The notes beneath the pieces are model-generated. The model was given only the letters and a program-made list of their open reading frames with translations. It searched no databases and was not told where the DNA came from. Below, in pieces: positions 23,270-34,700 of a stretch of 64,000 nt of DNA. The DNA comes from Anthoceros angustus (lineage: Eukaryota > Streptophyta > Anthocerotopsida > Anthocerotales > Anthocerotaceae), in assembly GCA_010909165.1 (NCBI GenBank), contig MU008159.1, forward strand, positions 1,178,001 through 1,242,000, in the 5' to 3' direction. The position numbers and the translations under genes were made by a program. Positions within the stretch are counted from its first letter, which is position 1, and each line of letters opens with the position of its first letter.

Positions 23270-24571
23270 GAACAAAGACCAAGCAAGAATGACGTGTTCA
23301 CGGTCGACGCGGCGGCAAAGATGTCGCTTGCGATTTTGAAGAAAAATTCAGATGGGCCATTGATGAGATGGTGCTCAAGTACAAGTCGGAGTTCACCGGA
23401 GATGGCTTTGAGGAAGATGAGCACGTTCTGGCGGAGAAGCCCTTACATGTTATCGTGATTGCAAGGATCAAATTTTGCAAGATGCGATCCTTGGCAGACG
23501 ATGAGCAAAAGGACTTTGAAAGGAGACGAGAACGTCATCGGTAACCTGGCATGCCATCACATTTCTAGTGGATGAAATGTTCAGTAGATTTGCGGAGATG
23601 TTCCCAGTGTCCTCTATCGAAAAGATCCAGGAACTGTCTAGGTTCACCATCAAGCCCAATGAGCCTCTTAGATCAGCATATTTGAGGTTAAGACAGCTGG
23701 TGAAAGACACACGAGTAAAGACCATGCGGGAGGCCGCACAGATTTACATAGCCGCTCTTCCAGGGAGACAGAGAAGGGTAATTGCCAACTTCCTACATAT
23801 GCTACATGGCGCAGACTATGAGCTGGAGCAGGCTTATGAAATGGCGAGAGAGTCATGAGGAGATGCTGCGGACCAAAGGGGAGGAACACAACCTCGTCAA
23901 AGGCGCAAAGACACGCAATCGCAAAGAGCACAAGGGAGGGGTTCCCATCGTGACTGACACAAGGAGCGTTGTGCGAAACACTACGCCGCCAAGGGCGCTC
24001 GGCCAATAGTGCAATCGGTGCCAAGGCAGCCGTCAAATGCCTGCGGTGCAGGGGTTCTCACAAGGCCTTTGAATGTGAGTTTCGCGTCGGCGGGGCTAAG
24101 GAAAAGGAGGTGTGTAGGACCTGTGCCAAGACGGGTCATACGGAGGCAGCATGTTGGCAAGCACATCCCGAGTTCAGGCCCAAAGGGGTTGGAGAACGAG
24201 TGGGCGACAAATTGAAGCCAACCACGGTTACACGAAAGGCGCTTCTAAGTGAGGTACATCGGTTGCAGGAACAATTGGCGATGAGTGTAAGCACATCAAG
24301 GGCCACTGACGCGGCCCTGGAAGAGTACGACTCGGACCAAGAAGTGTATGCGCTAATGACCGTGGGGGTGACCCAAGGTGGTGCTGACATGGGGGAAGCT
24401 GTCAAAAACAAAAGGATCGGGACAAGGAGCCAACCCAAGATGCCCAGATCCTTCCGGCAGATGGAGGATCCTGAGCACATGAACTCCGCAGAAGGGAAGC
24501 CGCCCAACATGGAGCTCTTACTGGAAAGGGCAATGGACGTACCCATGGTCGACTGCGCGACACAGGAGTGA
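23270..24571 (+). pseudogene. Gag-like polyprotein segment with two zinc knuckles
   Basis: The first part (about 23,270-23,860, with a frame change near 23,560) contains a retroviral-gag-like helical region: EMFSRFAEMFPVSSIEKIQE, then RSAYLRLRQLVKDTR and ALPGRQRRVIANFLHML. After another frame change, an uninterrupted stretch to 24,571 has two knuckles. These are C-X2-C-X3-H-X4-C at 24,038-24,076 (CLRCRGSHKAFEC) and C-X2-C-X4-H-X4-C at 24,113-24,154 (CRTCAKTGHTEAAC). A 150-residue linker with a predicted coiled-coil segment (SEVHRLQEQLAMSV) follows. Gag packages element RNA. The first knuckle has three rather than four residues before His, which departs from the canonical form. Confidence 0.7.
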
Positions 24572-24720
24572 AGCTGACCATTCGAGGCGGCGATGCATGG
24601 ATGAAAGGTGCATGCCGAGGCGCGATGTCCGCTTCACCAGCCTATGCGGGGAACATCTGAAACCAGCAGCTCGGGGAAAAGGGGGAGTCGCCATGGTGGA
24701 CAATCGTCGAAGTCACGTGA

Positions 24721-25410
24721 ATGGCCCGAATCGTCTTGGTAGACACAGGTGCGGACCCAGTGCTACTTGGGAACCGTGTGCAGAAGGCACTTCAGCTCTA
24801 TGGCGACAGACTGAGGCCATGTGAAGTGCGTATCACCACGTCCGCGGGCACCAGGGAGCAAGTGATGGGGATCACGAGGGATCCGGTTCGCATCGAGCTT
24901 AAGCCAGGCACCAAGGATGCGACGGTTCTTGAAGTTCATTGCTTGGTGTCCAATGCAAGGAACTATGATGTGCTGCTTGGCGCCGACGCCACACATGGAC
25001 CAGCAATGGGAGTCGATCCACTGCACTCGGTGGCATTCTACAGACCGCGATGGCGAGACGGGGACTTCTCACACATGGCCCGAATCCCGCTTAGTATGAG
25101 GAGAACTGGGGAGAACACAGGCAGCACGTTGGCGGTGACCGCGTGTGGAGCGGGAAGCGTTCACAGGACGGAGGTGTGGGAAGAGACCGAAGAACTAACA
25201 AGGGAGGGAATTCCGGATGCAGAAGAGGCGGATGCTTGCTTGTATGTCAGGAGTACAAGGCAATTGACGCAAGCGCTGACGCGGGAACATCTCCGGCAGA
25301 GAGTGGTTCAGGAGTGTCCCTTAACCCGTGAGTGTCCAGAAAACAGCCTACCGAAAACGCTAGTTTTGAATCCGGCCAAGCTGCGGGTCAACAACAAGGT
25401 GATCCGGTGG
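24721..25410 (+). pseudogene. Retropepsin-like aspartic protease domain
   Basis: A continuous frame from about 24,721 carries the active-site motif LVDTGADPVLLG (Asp codon at 24,742-24,744). About 70 residues later it carries NYDVLLGAD (24,961-24,987), the pairing typical of the retropepsin fold. Such proteases cut the element's polyprotein. The frame continues through roughly 140 less recognisable residues (about 25,000-25,410) into the first methyltransferase motif, so protease and methyltransferase were probably parts of one polyprotein. Confidence 0.75.
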
Positions 25411-25419
25411 AAGGTGGGA

Positions 25420-26330
25420 GGACGGGGCATTCATCTCATGGAACTGTGCTCCGGGATCAGCAGCGGGTTGGGCGGTGTTGAGAAGCGGCATTCGGATAAA
25501 GAAATACACATGTGTCGAACTAGATGAAAGGCGGCGTGGCGGGACTAGAATCATGCGGATGCAAAGGGAAAACGCCGCAATGATTAGTAGAGAAGCGATC
25601 AAGGGATGCCAAAGCCGGTTACCTGCAGACATCTTGTTAGTGGGAAAGCGTCAAATTGATGCCCTTGGATGCAAGGTGGATATGTTGATTGCAGGTTGGG
25701 AATGCAAGAACTTTTCCAGGGCTGGCCGTGGCTCAGGCGATGGCCTGGGATTAGCATCGGAAGTCATCCGGATTAGAAGTCAAGCGACCAACCCACTGTT
25801 GGTACCTACTCGGCGTGTGTGGTGCATTCGATAGACGTGAAGACGTCCGGAAACAATACGCAACCGAGGCGGTGGGAGAAGAATTCATTGTGGGCCGTGC
25901 GAGACGGTTCATATGCATCAGTCACGAAGCTTCGGACCAATGTTGGCGATGTGACATCCACGAGGCATCACCGGCTGTTGCACGTCGCGCTATGTAAAGG
26001 ACATTGGGTCGGGAAGGCCTGGCGGTATAAGGGAGATAAAGTACCCCATTATCCGATTGAGCGGTGGGAAAGCCGAGAAGGCGTGGCCCACACTCGTCAA
26101 GGCGTGCAATCTATGCGTTTAGGAAAGGGGAGAAGGCATGGTCTTTGGACACAAAGGAAATGAAGTAGAGCCAGCGATAGCAGGCGGGAGCGTGCCATGG
26201 GATTTGATACGGATGGCACTTGCGCTGGTGTCGGAATCGGCCCGATGCAGGTTGATCGGACAAGCTTTTGACATGACCTGCATGCAATGGTTGATCACTG
26301 CAGGTTTGGCAATACAGATAGCCATGAGCC
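25420..26330 (+). pseudogene. C5 cytosine DNA methyltransferase-like domain in a retroelement
   Basis: Motif I (S-adenosylmethionine loop) reads IHLMELCSGISSGLG at about 25,429-25,473. After a frame change at about 25,475 come IRIKKYTCVELDE (motif II, acidic residue binding the cofactor ribose) and VDMLIAGWECKNFSRAGRG, equivalent to motif IV with the catalytic Cys codon at 25,703-25,705. A degraded VVHS near 25,820 stands where motif VI (ENV) is expected. Further right, in a mix of two frames, are REDVRKQYAT, EEFIV and KLRTNVGDVTS. RLIGQAFDMTCMQWLI at about 26,245-26,295 fits motif X. Methyltransferases of this class transfer a methyl group to cytosine C5. Motif order and spacing are good; the copy is broken by at least three frame changes, so it is not active as it stands. 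DNMT capture by retroelements is known from dinoflagellates and charophyte algae. Confidence 0.75.
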
Positions 26331-26525
26331 GTGAGAATGGGGATGGGCGTTTTGTGATATGTGAAAGTGAACTTACCTCCGCGTCGGAGAAACAAGAACG
26401 TGCCGCCAATACAGCAGCCTCTGCTACTTTGACACGAGAAAGGAACTATGAGAATGCGGTCGATGATTGGCAGATATGTGAAGATTTGCAACCAGCTGAA
26501 CGACAGAGGATCCGAGACATGTTAC

Positions 26526-27050
26526 TCAGAATCCCTCCTTTTCCAATAGCCCATCCCAACGCGAGGGGATAGGTGTGCATATGTACCACCCCATGCGCCC
26601 ATTGCCGCCGTCAGGGTGTGCCAGAGCTTGTTGGACATGCCGCGGAAATGTGAAGGGCCCAGATTTGTGATCCCGCCTGTATCGATACACTCGCCTTGTG
26701 TCCACAGCCGTGAAGCCACTGATGTCCGGATGCATGGATACAGGGGTTGTGGATGTCTCACAGGCAAACCACTTGACGAGGAGAAGCGTGAAGTCCGCCC
26801 CTCAACAGGCGTCAAAATGTCCTCCACTTGCCCATAAAAAGCTGGCTGGTCCTCCATGTCAAAGGTGCGAAAACCAAGCTGTCTCGAGTCTGCGCTTATT
26901 AACATCTCCGGCCATGGTGCGGAAGTGGTACCCCATGGTCTCTAAACCTCGTATGTTGTAACCGTCTGCGACGTTGACTATTGCCCGTATGTCTTCATAT
27001 CGAGCCATTCCGGCCCTGCGTTCTGGGACACCGACCTCCAGCCAACTCAT
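26526..27050 (-). pseudogene. C-terminal region of the CACTA transposase gene (DUF4216-like)
   Basis: On the - strand, DGYNIRG and FRTMAGD (about 26,975-26,900) are followed, after frame changes, by FDMEDQPAFYGQVEDIL, then SGFTAVDTRRVYRY, FTFPRHVQQAL and WYICTPI near the end. Order and spacing match the segment after TNP2 in CACTA genes: GYNINGYRF-type block, FYG block, disulfide-poor domain ending in a Y-I-C-T-P motif. The reading stops at 26,526. Confidence 0.65.
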
Positions 27051-27099
27051 GAGGTTTGTCCGTCGGTGTCACTTGCTTCAAACTCGGTCGGATAGCCTC

Positions 27100-28690
27100 A
27101 AGGCCTCGAATGCAATATGAAGTGCCAATGAAGGCGCTTGTGCATAGCGATCGATTTTTCTTTTGGGCTTTCCCAATTGGCGCTCTACGAGCGATCAATA
27201 GAAGTGTCTTTGAAATAGAGGCTTGCCGAGGTTCGTGGCCGGAAGTCGGATGCATAAAACATACTTTCCATGGCGGTACCACACAGGCCATACTCCCTTG
27301 GCATGTTGGCGGATGGACTGCCGGCACATGCATATGTCTCGATAGGGTACATCCGGGCATGGTGTCTTGAGTGGCCACCTCGTCGACAAGGTGGATGATC
27401 ATGTGCTGCATAGGATTCCACAACACGGGTAACAACGCTCTAATTCCACCATGGTGTCCACCACTTTTGCGCATTGCGGGATGTCTCATGGGTTAATTGC
27501 TTTCGCAAATCCACGTAGATGGGTGGCCGACGAAGGAAGCATACTGACCATTTAGGCGCCCGTGCAAAGCTATTGGGAAGTAAAACTGCATTAGCAGGTG
27601 CCAATCGTGGCTCTTCAACCCGGTCACTTTTGACCCCCGAAAACAAATCGAGAGGTTAGACCCAAACGCAGTAGGTGGTCGCACCTTACACAACTCATCC
27701 TTCACGCCCTGAATGTCCGCCTTTGACAGCGCGTAGGAGGCCGCCGGAAGGTGGGCTTCCCCGGTGTCGTCAACCACTGGCCACAACCATGGCTTGGAGT
27801 CCAAATCCATCATGTCAATGAATTGTGCGTATCCATCGTCCACTCCATATGTGCCGAGCTTGGCAATTGTTGACCTCGTGTGCATTACATCCTTGACCAC
27901 AACTTGGGTATTGATGACGGATAGGGCAAGTTGTCAATGAAAAGCGGACCTTGGTGGCGGGCCCTTCCGTGTGCCACATGTCACCCGGGCGCTAAGTCCG
28001 ACATTTCTTGAATGATGTCACGGTGGCGGAGAGGGGGAGGTGTGATTCCACATTGTTATTGAAATAGTCTTCTTTTGGACCGCCTAGGATCATCTTCGTG
28101 GGACACCACCGTGATTTGTCACAAACAATCTTGTCCAACGCATCGACCAGCGTGGTACGCAAAGAGGTCCATAATCGAAACAACAGCGGTAACCCGAACT
28201 TGCAACCCAAAAGGGCACCAATCCGGTAATCACATGTTGCATGGAGAAGGGCGGCAAGGTGGAAGAAGTGAAGCGGATCCGTCTTGACTTTGAAAAATCT
28301 GCTGCGGCACACCAACCCATAGCATGGCCAGCTCCTCTAAGGGGTTGAGGTAGACATCCAAATTCTTGACTGTTTGGCCCGGCACAATAAGCGGCATCGA
28401 TCGTTGCTTCTTTGTAGTCACCACGGCGGAGGTTGTGGATGAAAAGCAAAACAGGCCATATAGAGTATGAAGAGGACCGGTGACCGCTAGGATTGAACCC
28501 GTCGTGGAGATGCCAAGGCGGATATTCCGATCTTCTAGCCCAAAATCATCAACGTCGGGCAACTCCAAGCGGTATCGGCCATGATTGCATTTGGCCGTCA
28601 ACACTCGATGATCCCTCCACCAAGTGGTGGCGGGCGGTGGATCGACCGTCGATCTCCGTGAGCGATCGGTGGCCGGAAAGTAAAACATGG
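27100..28690 (-). pseudogene. TNP2-type CACTA transposase, frame-shifted
   Basis: CACTA transposases bind the element ends and cut and rejoin DNA. On the - strand, in changing frames, the following can be seen: IRLGISTTGS and NLDVYLNPLEEL (about 28,580-28,330), LLFIHNLRRGDYKEATI (about 28,445-28,395), KVTGLKSHDWHLLMQ and FYFPIALHGRL (about 27,630-27,560), MQHMIIHLVDEVA (27,411-27,372) and MYPIETY (27,351-27,331). These correspond in order to conserved blocks of the TNP2 family. At least five frame changes and several stops rule out a working protein. Confidence 0.75.
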
Positions 28691-29755
28691 TTTTGCGGGA
28701 ATAGGCCGTAGCACCAATCCGAATCGTGGCTCATCGCAAAACTTCGCAAGGTATGGCGGCCGAGGTCCCGAGCGACGGCAATCCCACACCTGCAGCGTCA
28801 ATGCGACGCATCCATAGCCTATGTGCAACAACATTTTTCACATCGCGAGCTCGGCATATCGTTGATTTTGGCGAGAATGGAAGTTGTGAAGCCGGAAAAT
28901 AGCGGACATCGAGTCGAGATCTTGAAGCGGTCTGAATGTTGAGCAACGCGAGCCCCGAACTGACCTTGTATCTTTGTGCATCCTCGAACCGTGGCCCATC
29001 CGGTGAGATGCCTCTTCCCAATCGGGGGCGCTTGAGAACACACAATGCTCTCATCCGTGGCCCCGTCCAGCAGAGGCGCATCCATATCTGCACCGTCCTC
29101 GCAAATGGGAGTGCGAGGAGCTGCGGACAGGTGCGCATCGCCACCGAAGGCCCCATCATGTCGTGGGCTGCCAGGGAAGAGTCGGGCAAGCGTCGCCTGG
29201 GACACCTGTTCATCCGGAGGTTGGGGGGGGTGGAAAGGGAGACCCTCCACACCAGGTGCAACAGCCCGGGCCTGGCACACGAGCAATGGAGAAGGTGAGA
29301 GCGCAGTGGGGTGGTCTACCACCACCGGCGAGGCATAGCAATGCAGGAAATGGCTAACCTCGGCAGCGGGCCCAAACGCTCGTGTGCATAGCGATGTCTG
29401 CCATCGGATGTGTCGCCATATAACGGACATTGGCACAAAACCCGGGAATTTGCGATTCTTGTATGGGATGTCCATGAGTGGTCCGAGATATGGGAAAGGC
29501 GCCTGACTACCTCTACCAGAAGCCTACAGGGAGGGAGAGGAGGAGGCGGGGTGGAGGGAGAGGAGGCGAGGCCGTTAAGCGGTCACGGGCCACCGTCAGG
29601 GGCCGTGGTCCGTCCACAACTCACGCCCCTTAAATGCATTGTGGATCCATCGGCCGATGAAATGCATCGGCCCATTCGCAGTCAGGTGGCGAGACAACAA
29701 GCGGGAACCGGTGTTGAGGTTGTTCCCGGTTTTCGACGGGTTACGGTGGAACCCA

Positions 29756-31600
29756 AACCCGACAATAGCTCACGAGTGAGGCGATGGTTCGTGCGAGATA
29801 TATGACGGTGAAAACAGTGCGGAGGTTCGTCATAAGACAATTGACAGAGAATACGAAATCGTCTTAGGTCTGACAAAGCGTCTTATACATATGACAGCCT
29901 ATAATACCCCCCACCCACTGTCATATACCACTTGTCATAAGAAGGTGCTTTTTGTAGTAGTGATGTCCAAGTGTACTTACTGGTGGTCAAGGATAAATTT
30001 GGAGAAAGTCATACTGCTACATGTGTGTCTGTGCGTGTTAGTGCGCTTATCTGTGAAAGCAGTTGATCATCGCTGTATCTCGAAGTGTATCATCATTGTT
30101 TCTGTGAAATGATCGTTGTATCATCATTGTTTCTGTGAAATCCATACCTTGCCTGACTGTGCAGCAACTGACGCCCATGTTCTCGCTCATCAAATACCCG
30201 GCCAATCCAACAACACATTCTCGGAATCGTCACCACTCCCATGCTTCACGGCTTGCTCCACCACCGTGTTCGTTGTCTAGGTCTGCCTGTGGACCTCACG
30301 ATGTGTTTGTTGTGTTCATAGCCTACGCACACAAAACCAGTGCGACCACACCGTCCGGTGCTTAAGACCACGGTTCCTCCTACCGTAATCCTCAAAACAA
30401 ACACGTAGCCTATCCACCGTCGCACGACACACCTCGATCTGGAGCAAAGTTTTCCAATCCTACATCCCCACCATCCGCCAAGCAAACCCGACAATAGCTC
30501 ACGGTGGTGTTCTGCGTGCGAGATATATGACGGTGAAAACAGTGCGGAGGTTCGTCATAGCGACAATTGACGGAGAATCTGAAATCGTCTTAGGTCGACA
30601 AAGCGTCTTATACATATGACAGCCTATAATACCCCCCACCCACTGTCATATACCACTTGTCATAAGAAGGTGCTTTTTGTAGTAGTGATGTCCAAGTGTA
30701 CTTACTGGTGGTCAAGGATAAATTTGGAGAAAGTCATACTGCTACATGTGTGTACCGAGGCAGGTGTTAGTGCAGCTATCTGTGAAAGCAGTTGATCATC
30801 GCTGTATCTCGAAGTGTATCATCATTGTTTCTGTGAAATGATCGTTGTATCATCATTGTTTCTGTGAAATCCATACCTTTTTATGCGACCGAGACGCCCA
30901 TGTTCTCGCTCATCAAATGCCGGTCAATCTCTTGAACACATTCTCGGAATCGTCACCACTCCCATGCTTCACGGCTTTGTGCTCCACCACCGTGTTCGTT
31001 GTCTAGAGTGCTCCGGGGACCTTGCACGATGTGTTTGTTGTGTTCATAGCCTACTTGCATGCCGTTCGACCAAAGTGCGATACCTCCGGTGCTTAAGACC
31101 CGGTTCCTCCTACGAGAATCCTCGAAACAAACACGTAGCCTATCCACTTTATCCGCCGACACACCTCGATCGTAGCAAAGTTTTCCAATCCTACATCCCC
31201 ACCATCGGGCATCAAGCAAACCCGGAGGAGGGGCTCTTACGCCTCCTTCACTTGCTCGCATCCCCAAGGACCATTGAGTTGTCGTCTATGCTTCACGGCT
31301 TTACGTACTCACCAGCACCGTGTTCGTTGTCTAGAGTGCTCCGGGGACCTTGCACGATGTGTTTGTTGTGTTCATAGCACGTACACATGGGCCAAAGTGC
31401 AGATACCACGGTGTCAGGTGCTTAAGACCACGGTTCCTCCTACCGGAATCCTCGAAACAAACACGTAGCCTATCCAGCATCGACACACCTCGATCTGGAG
31501 AAAAAGTTTTCCAATCCTACATCCCCACCATCGGGCATCAAGCAAACCCGGAGGAGGGGCTCTTGCCTCCTTCACTTGCTCGCATCCCCAAGGACCATTG
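29756..31600. repeat. Tandem segmental duplication containing the CACTA terminus
   Basis: The block 29,756-30,487 (subterminal region, terminal repeat, about 165 bases of flank, then a 300-base unit beginning TCTCGCTCATCAAATRCC) is repeated at 30,488-31,230. It therefore includes a second CACTA terminus ending at 30,687. The 300-base unit (marked by CACCGTGTTCGTTGTCTAG and GATGTGTTTGTTGTGTTCATAGC) recurs a third time at about 31,283-31,600 without the terminus. Copies differ mostly by losses or gains of 1-12 bases. The + strand and - strand frames in the unit have no recognised domain. Confidence 0.85.
29939..29962. repeat. CACTA terminal inverted repeat end (copy 1)
   Basis: The + strand reads AAGAAGGTGCTTTTTGTAGTAGTG, that is CACTACTACAAAAAGCACC inward on the - strand. 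It is the terminus of the CACTA element to its left. The partner terminus is not found in the window. Confidence 0.75.
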
Positions 31601-34442
31601 AGTTGTCGCATTTGCTTCACCACATGCCATATGACCCTTGGTCTTAGGCTTCCTCGTTGGTCTGCTTCAGCGACACATATGAACCCAGCACCGACCATGT
31701 TGTTCACCATGGGCTCCTTATTGAGCGTCTTTCGCCTCCATAGCGGGCTCCTCGCCCACCTCCTCCTCTTAGTCGGCCCTGTCCATGGAATTGATTCGAA
31801 GATCCATGAATTGGCGCACAGGATCCACATCATGAAATGACATTACGGCATAAATGAGCAGTGCTATCATAGGCCCGATCCTGCGCTGTCCAGCAATCTC
31901 CCTCTCATGTCTGGTGAATCAACCTCTTCAAGAGTCTTAGGGGCTTGATAGGAAACAACCCGATCATCCGATGTTGTAACACAATTTTAGTTCCCCTTTC
32001 GTTCGGCAAACAAAGTTGTCACTCCACCGCCAAGTTGCGTCGGTTCTCGAGCACAAGCGGTTGAGGCACACAATCCTTATCCAAGCTCCTGGCGCAAGTG
32101 AAAAGTCCACACGCCGTGCGGCTTCCTCGACAATCTTTGTCACATTGGTTTTATGCCGTAACATGTCGTCACAACACCTGCGCTTCCATCGGCACTTCTC
32201 TCACCATAGATGTGTCATCCGAGAATGGAAGACCACAATCTGAAATAATAGGATGTGGTGATGCCTTTGAGCGCATGATGACCCCTTCAAACTCGCCTTG
32301 GTAAATCTTGTGTCATACTCTCGTGATTGGGGATCTAGATCCAAGCCTGCAGGGAGGTCTAACAACAACAAAGCATACGGTCGGGGCTCTACAAGCGGGC
32401 CATGTTCACTATGTTGCCACACGGTATCCCGACCTTCTTTGGGTTTTCGGCTTGGAGTCGTTCACGATTGTCATCGGCTTATCCTCGGATGTGGTCGATT
32501 TCAAGGCACACTCCTCCATACGCTTCCAAGCTCGGCCTTGAATATGTGCTCCTTGAAGTTCTCGGTGGGGCACCCCACTCAAGGCAAGTGTTGTACTTAT
32601 GAAAGACACATCCCACGGTCAAATGCAAGCGGACGTTCTCGAATGTATACGGTGTGAATGCCTCCACTTTCCATGACTTATAAGGACAAGAAGCGGCCTG
32701 AGAAACTACGATTTGGGTATAGCTAAGTGTTCATCGAGGGTGACCCAGTTTTTGAAGGCGGTGGAAGTTACTAATTTGATTCACCATGCGATGTCGGGAT
32801 ATCGTTCTGAACCTCTTCAAATGTCTCACAGTGCAAATGCTTGGCGATGTCACATGGATGAGGTTGAGTTTTTGGCCTTGTCCACCCACGAACATTTGTT
32901 TCAATGTCAATTCTCCGGCCCGAGCAGTGTTTCTCGGCATAGGGGTTTGTCTCCAAACCCCATTTTTTTGTAACCATCCGAAATGCACATGTCTCATTTC
33001 CATTTTAGGTGATTTGCGAACCCACCCATGCATCCGAGCCCAAGGAAGACCTAATGTGCCACCGTCCACAAATAGCGGACACACCTTTGTACCAAGTGGC
33101 GGATGGTGGCGCACTTATGCTCAAAAGTAGTGCACCGAGCGTCCGGTGCACTTATACTCCAAGAGGTGCAATACACGGGTTTGGAGAGGGTTAATCAATT
33201 CTTGTGTAGGCAAGCACTTTCGTTCAAGTTGCTTGTGCACACTTGCCACGCACCAACACTCACATCAATTCTCTTTTCAAACCCGTGATTGAGCAATCCC
33301 GGGGCGGGCATACCTGTCTACTGGCCCCTCGTCGAGATAAGCCGCACTTAGATCTGCGGCATTGGGCCCCAGCGAGGTGGACAAGGTAAAGGATGGTGAG
33401 GCCTCCTCAACCGTTCTTGATCAAACTCTTGAGCTTACATTTCTTCTTGTCAAGTCCGTCGCTTTCAACCTTAATCTATCCATGGGTGGCACATGGAGCA
33501 AGTCGGATCTTAAATTCAAAATCTCTGGCGAAGCTTGGCTATAGTTGTCTCTGAACACCTAGGCGCCACGTGTGTGGCGTCACGGTGGGTATAGATAGGT
33601 CCTCCTTGAGCCTCCTGAAATACTCGCCATTTGGTCAAAACCCCCTCGGGCGACCAGCCCTCTTTCTTCGAGATACTCTGGCTCTCACTAGGGCTCGCGG
33701 TGGCGAGCGGATGCTCTCTTATACTTGTGTTTGACCGCATCCGACAGGCTTTCATTACTCAAGGAAAAATCATCTATTCTATTTATTTTCTTGCTTCTCG
33801 CAAAACATTGTGAAACATTGTCGTCTTCAAAAGGTTGGCCATTAGAAACCACCATCATACATGTCGAATTTTGGAAAATGTAGCTCATCTAGAAACCAAG
33901 GCCTATGCATCTATCGTGCATCAAACTCGAATGAGCGGACATTTGGCGCACCAATCAAAGAGATCCATTGCAAGTCATCGGAAGGGGCACATAGAGTAAG
34001 GCCAAAAGGTTTTACATGTTGTATACAAAGCGAATGTGGGAATATAACATCAACCAACAAATGATTTTCAAAATAATATTCATGACTTTACGCCTAGATA
34101 CGGGATGATTTACAAATTTTTCAAACCACTAAAAATCAACACTCCATCCTAATATTGATACGCCTCTAGGTTGCTTAACAGTGGAGTTGTTACAAAGTTT
34201 TCAAAGCGCCAAAAACAAGCAAGGCATCCTAGTAAAGTTTTCAAAGCGCCAAAAACACTAATCTGACCCAAGAGTGCTTGACAGGGAAATTCTCAAATCA
34301 CCAAAGTCAAGCAGCCCATCCTGGTACTGATCTGACCAAGGGGTGCTTAACCTTGGAGTTCTTACTCCATGGAGTCTATCTGCACCTATCCCAAGCCGAT
34401 GCTTTCATTAGGAAGACAAACGATAAATATAGATGTGCGCCG
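31600..34442. other. Degenerate repeat-rich DNA without recognised genes
   Basis: Short open frames occur on both strands, none with a recognised domain. The segment at 31,600-31,830 continues a - strand open stretch (139 codons) reaching from the repeat array; its family is unknown to me. At 33,131-33,153 an imperfect palindrome, GTGCACCGAGCGTCCGGTGCAC, occurs, and a related string is found again near 42,795. Bases 34,064-34,330 contain several copies of AAAGTTTTCAAAGCGCCAAAAAC-like sequence. Confidence 0.4.
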
Positions 34443-34688
34443 TATTGGTATTATGTTGATATCATGACTATAGGTCTAAGGATAGTTACGATAAATAATC
34501 CTTAGTATGATGTTGAGTTAGGTAGATATCTTTTCGTTAGGGTTACGACTTTTCGTGAATAGTCACATCGTTTAGATTAAGTTTAAGTTACCTTTTCGCA
34601 TAAGCACTTCAGACTCTTTTCTTGATTCTCAATTAATGTGTAATTACTTAATGTTGTAATTAATCTACATAATCCATATAAATTGTCA
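34443..34688 (+). repeat. 5' LTR of copia element 1
   Basis: It is 246 bases long and matches 42,364-42,609 at all positions but one (AGTCACATCG versus AGACACATCG). It contains ATAAATAATCC, and TTTTCGTTAGGGTTACG, and ends ATATAAATTGTCA next to the primer-binding site. It is AT-rich compared with its surroundings. Confidence 0.93.
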
Positions 34689-34700
34689 TGGTATCAGAGC
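34689..34700 (+). other. Primer-binding site (initiator Met tRNA) of copia element 1
   Basis: TGGTATCAGAGC directly after the 5' LTR is complementary to the 3' end of plant initiator methionine tRNA, the usual minus-strand primer of plant copia elements. Confidence 0.92.

Larger units (their letters stand above)
23150..26520 (+). mobile_element. Ty3/gypsy-like retroelement fragment with a DNA methyltransferase domain
   Basis: In order on the + strand: gag-like sequence (about 23,270-23,860), two zinc knuckles (24,038-24,154), a retropepsin-like domain (24,721-25,000), then a C5 cytosine methyltransferase-like domain (25,420-26,330), each described separately. The order gag, zinc knuckle, protease is that of an LTR retroelement. 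Reverse transcriptase, RNase H and integrase are missing, because the + strand homology stops near 26,520 where the C-terminus of a - strand CACTA gene begins. Several frame changes (near 23,860, 24,571-24,721, 25,475 and 25,820-25,900) show the copy is not functional. No LTR pair could be identified. Assignment to gypsy rests on domain order and the DTGA protease; an unusual related clade is possible. Confidence 0.7.
26526..29962 (-). mobile_element. CACTA (En/Spm) DNA transposon, truncated at its 3' side
   Basis: The right end at 29,962 has a CACTA terminus: on the - strand it begins CACTACTACAAAAAGCACC. It is followed inward by subterminal motifs of the CTTATGAC/CATATGAC type, seen at 29,885-29,940. 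Transposase-like sequence follows on the - strand from about 28,700 to 27,100, then the conserved region found downstream of TNP2 in this superfamily (27,050-26,526). No matching left terminus was found. The left border coincides with the end of the gypsy-like fragment, so the element has lost its 3' end. Bases 28,760-29,475 on the - strand contain long but frame-shifted open stretches that may be the N-terminal part. Confidence 0.75.

Noticed and set aside
26138-26572. Taking the whole 144-codon + frame as methyltransferase/pol
   Set aside because: Its last part (after about 26,520) is antisense to the CACTA C-terminal region, so only the part up to motif X and a short linker is assigned to the retroelement.
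34443-34460. Starting the copia 1 LTR at the internal TGTTGATATC to obtain a TG end
   Set aside because: The two copies match from TATTGG onward and the polypurine tract directly precedes TATTGG, so the longer LTR is better supported even without TG.
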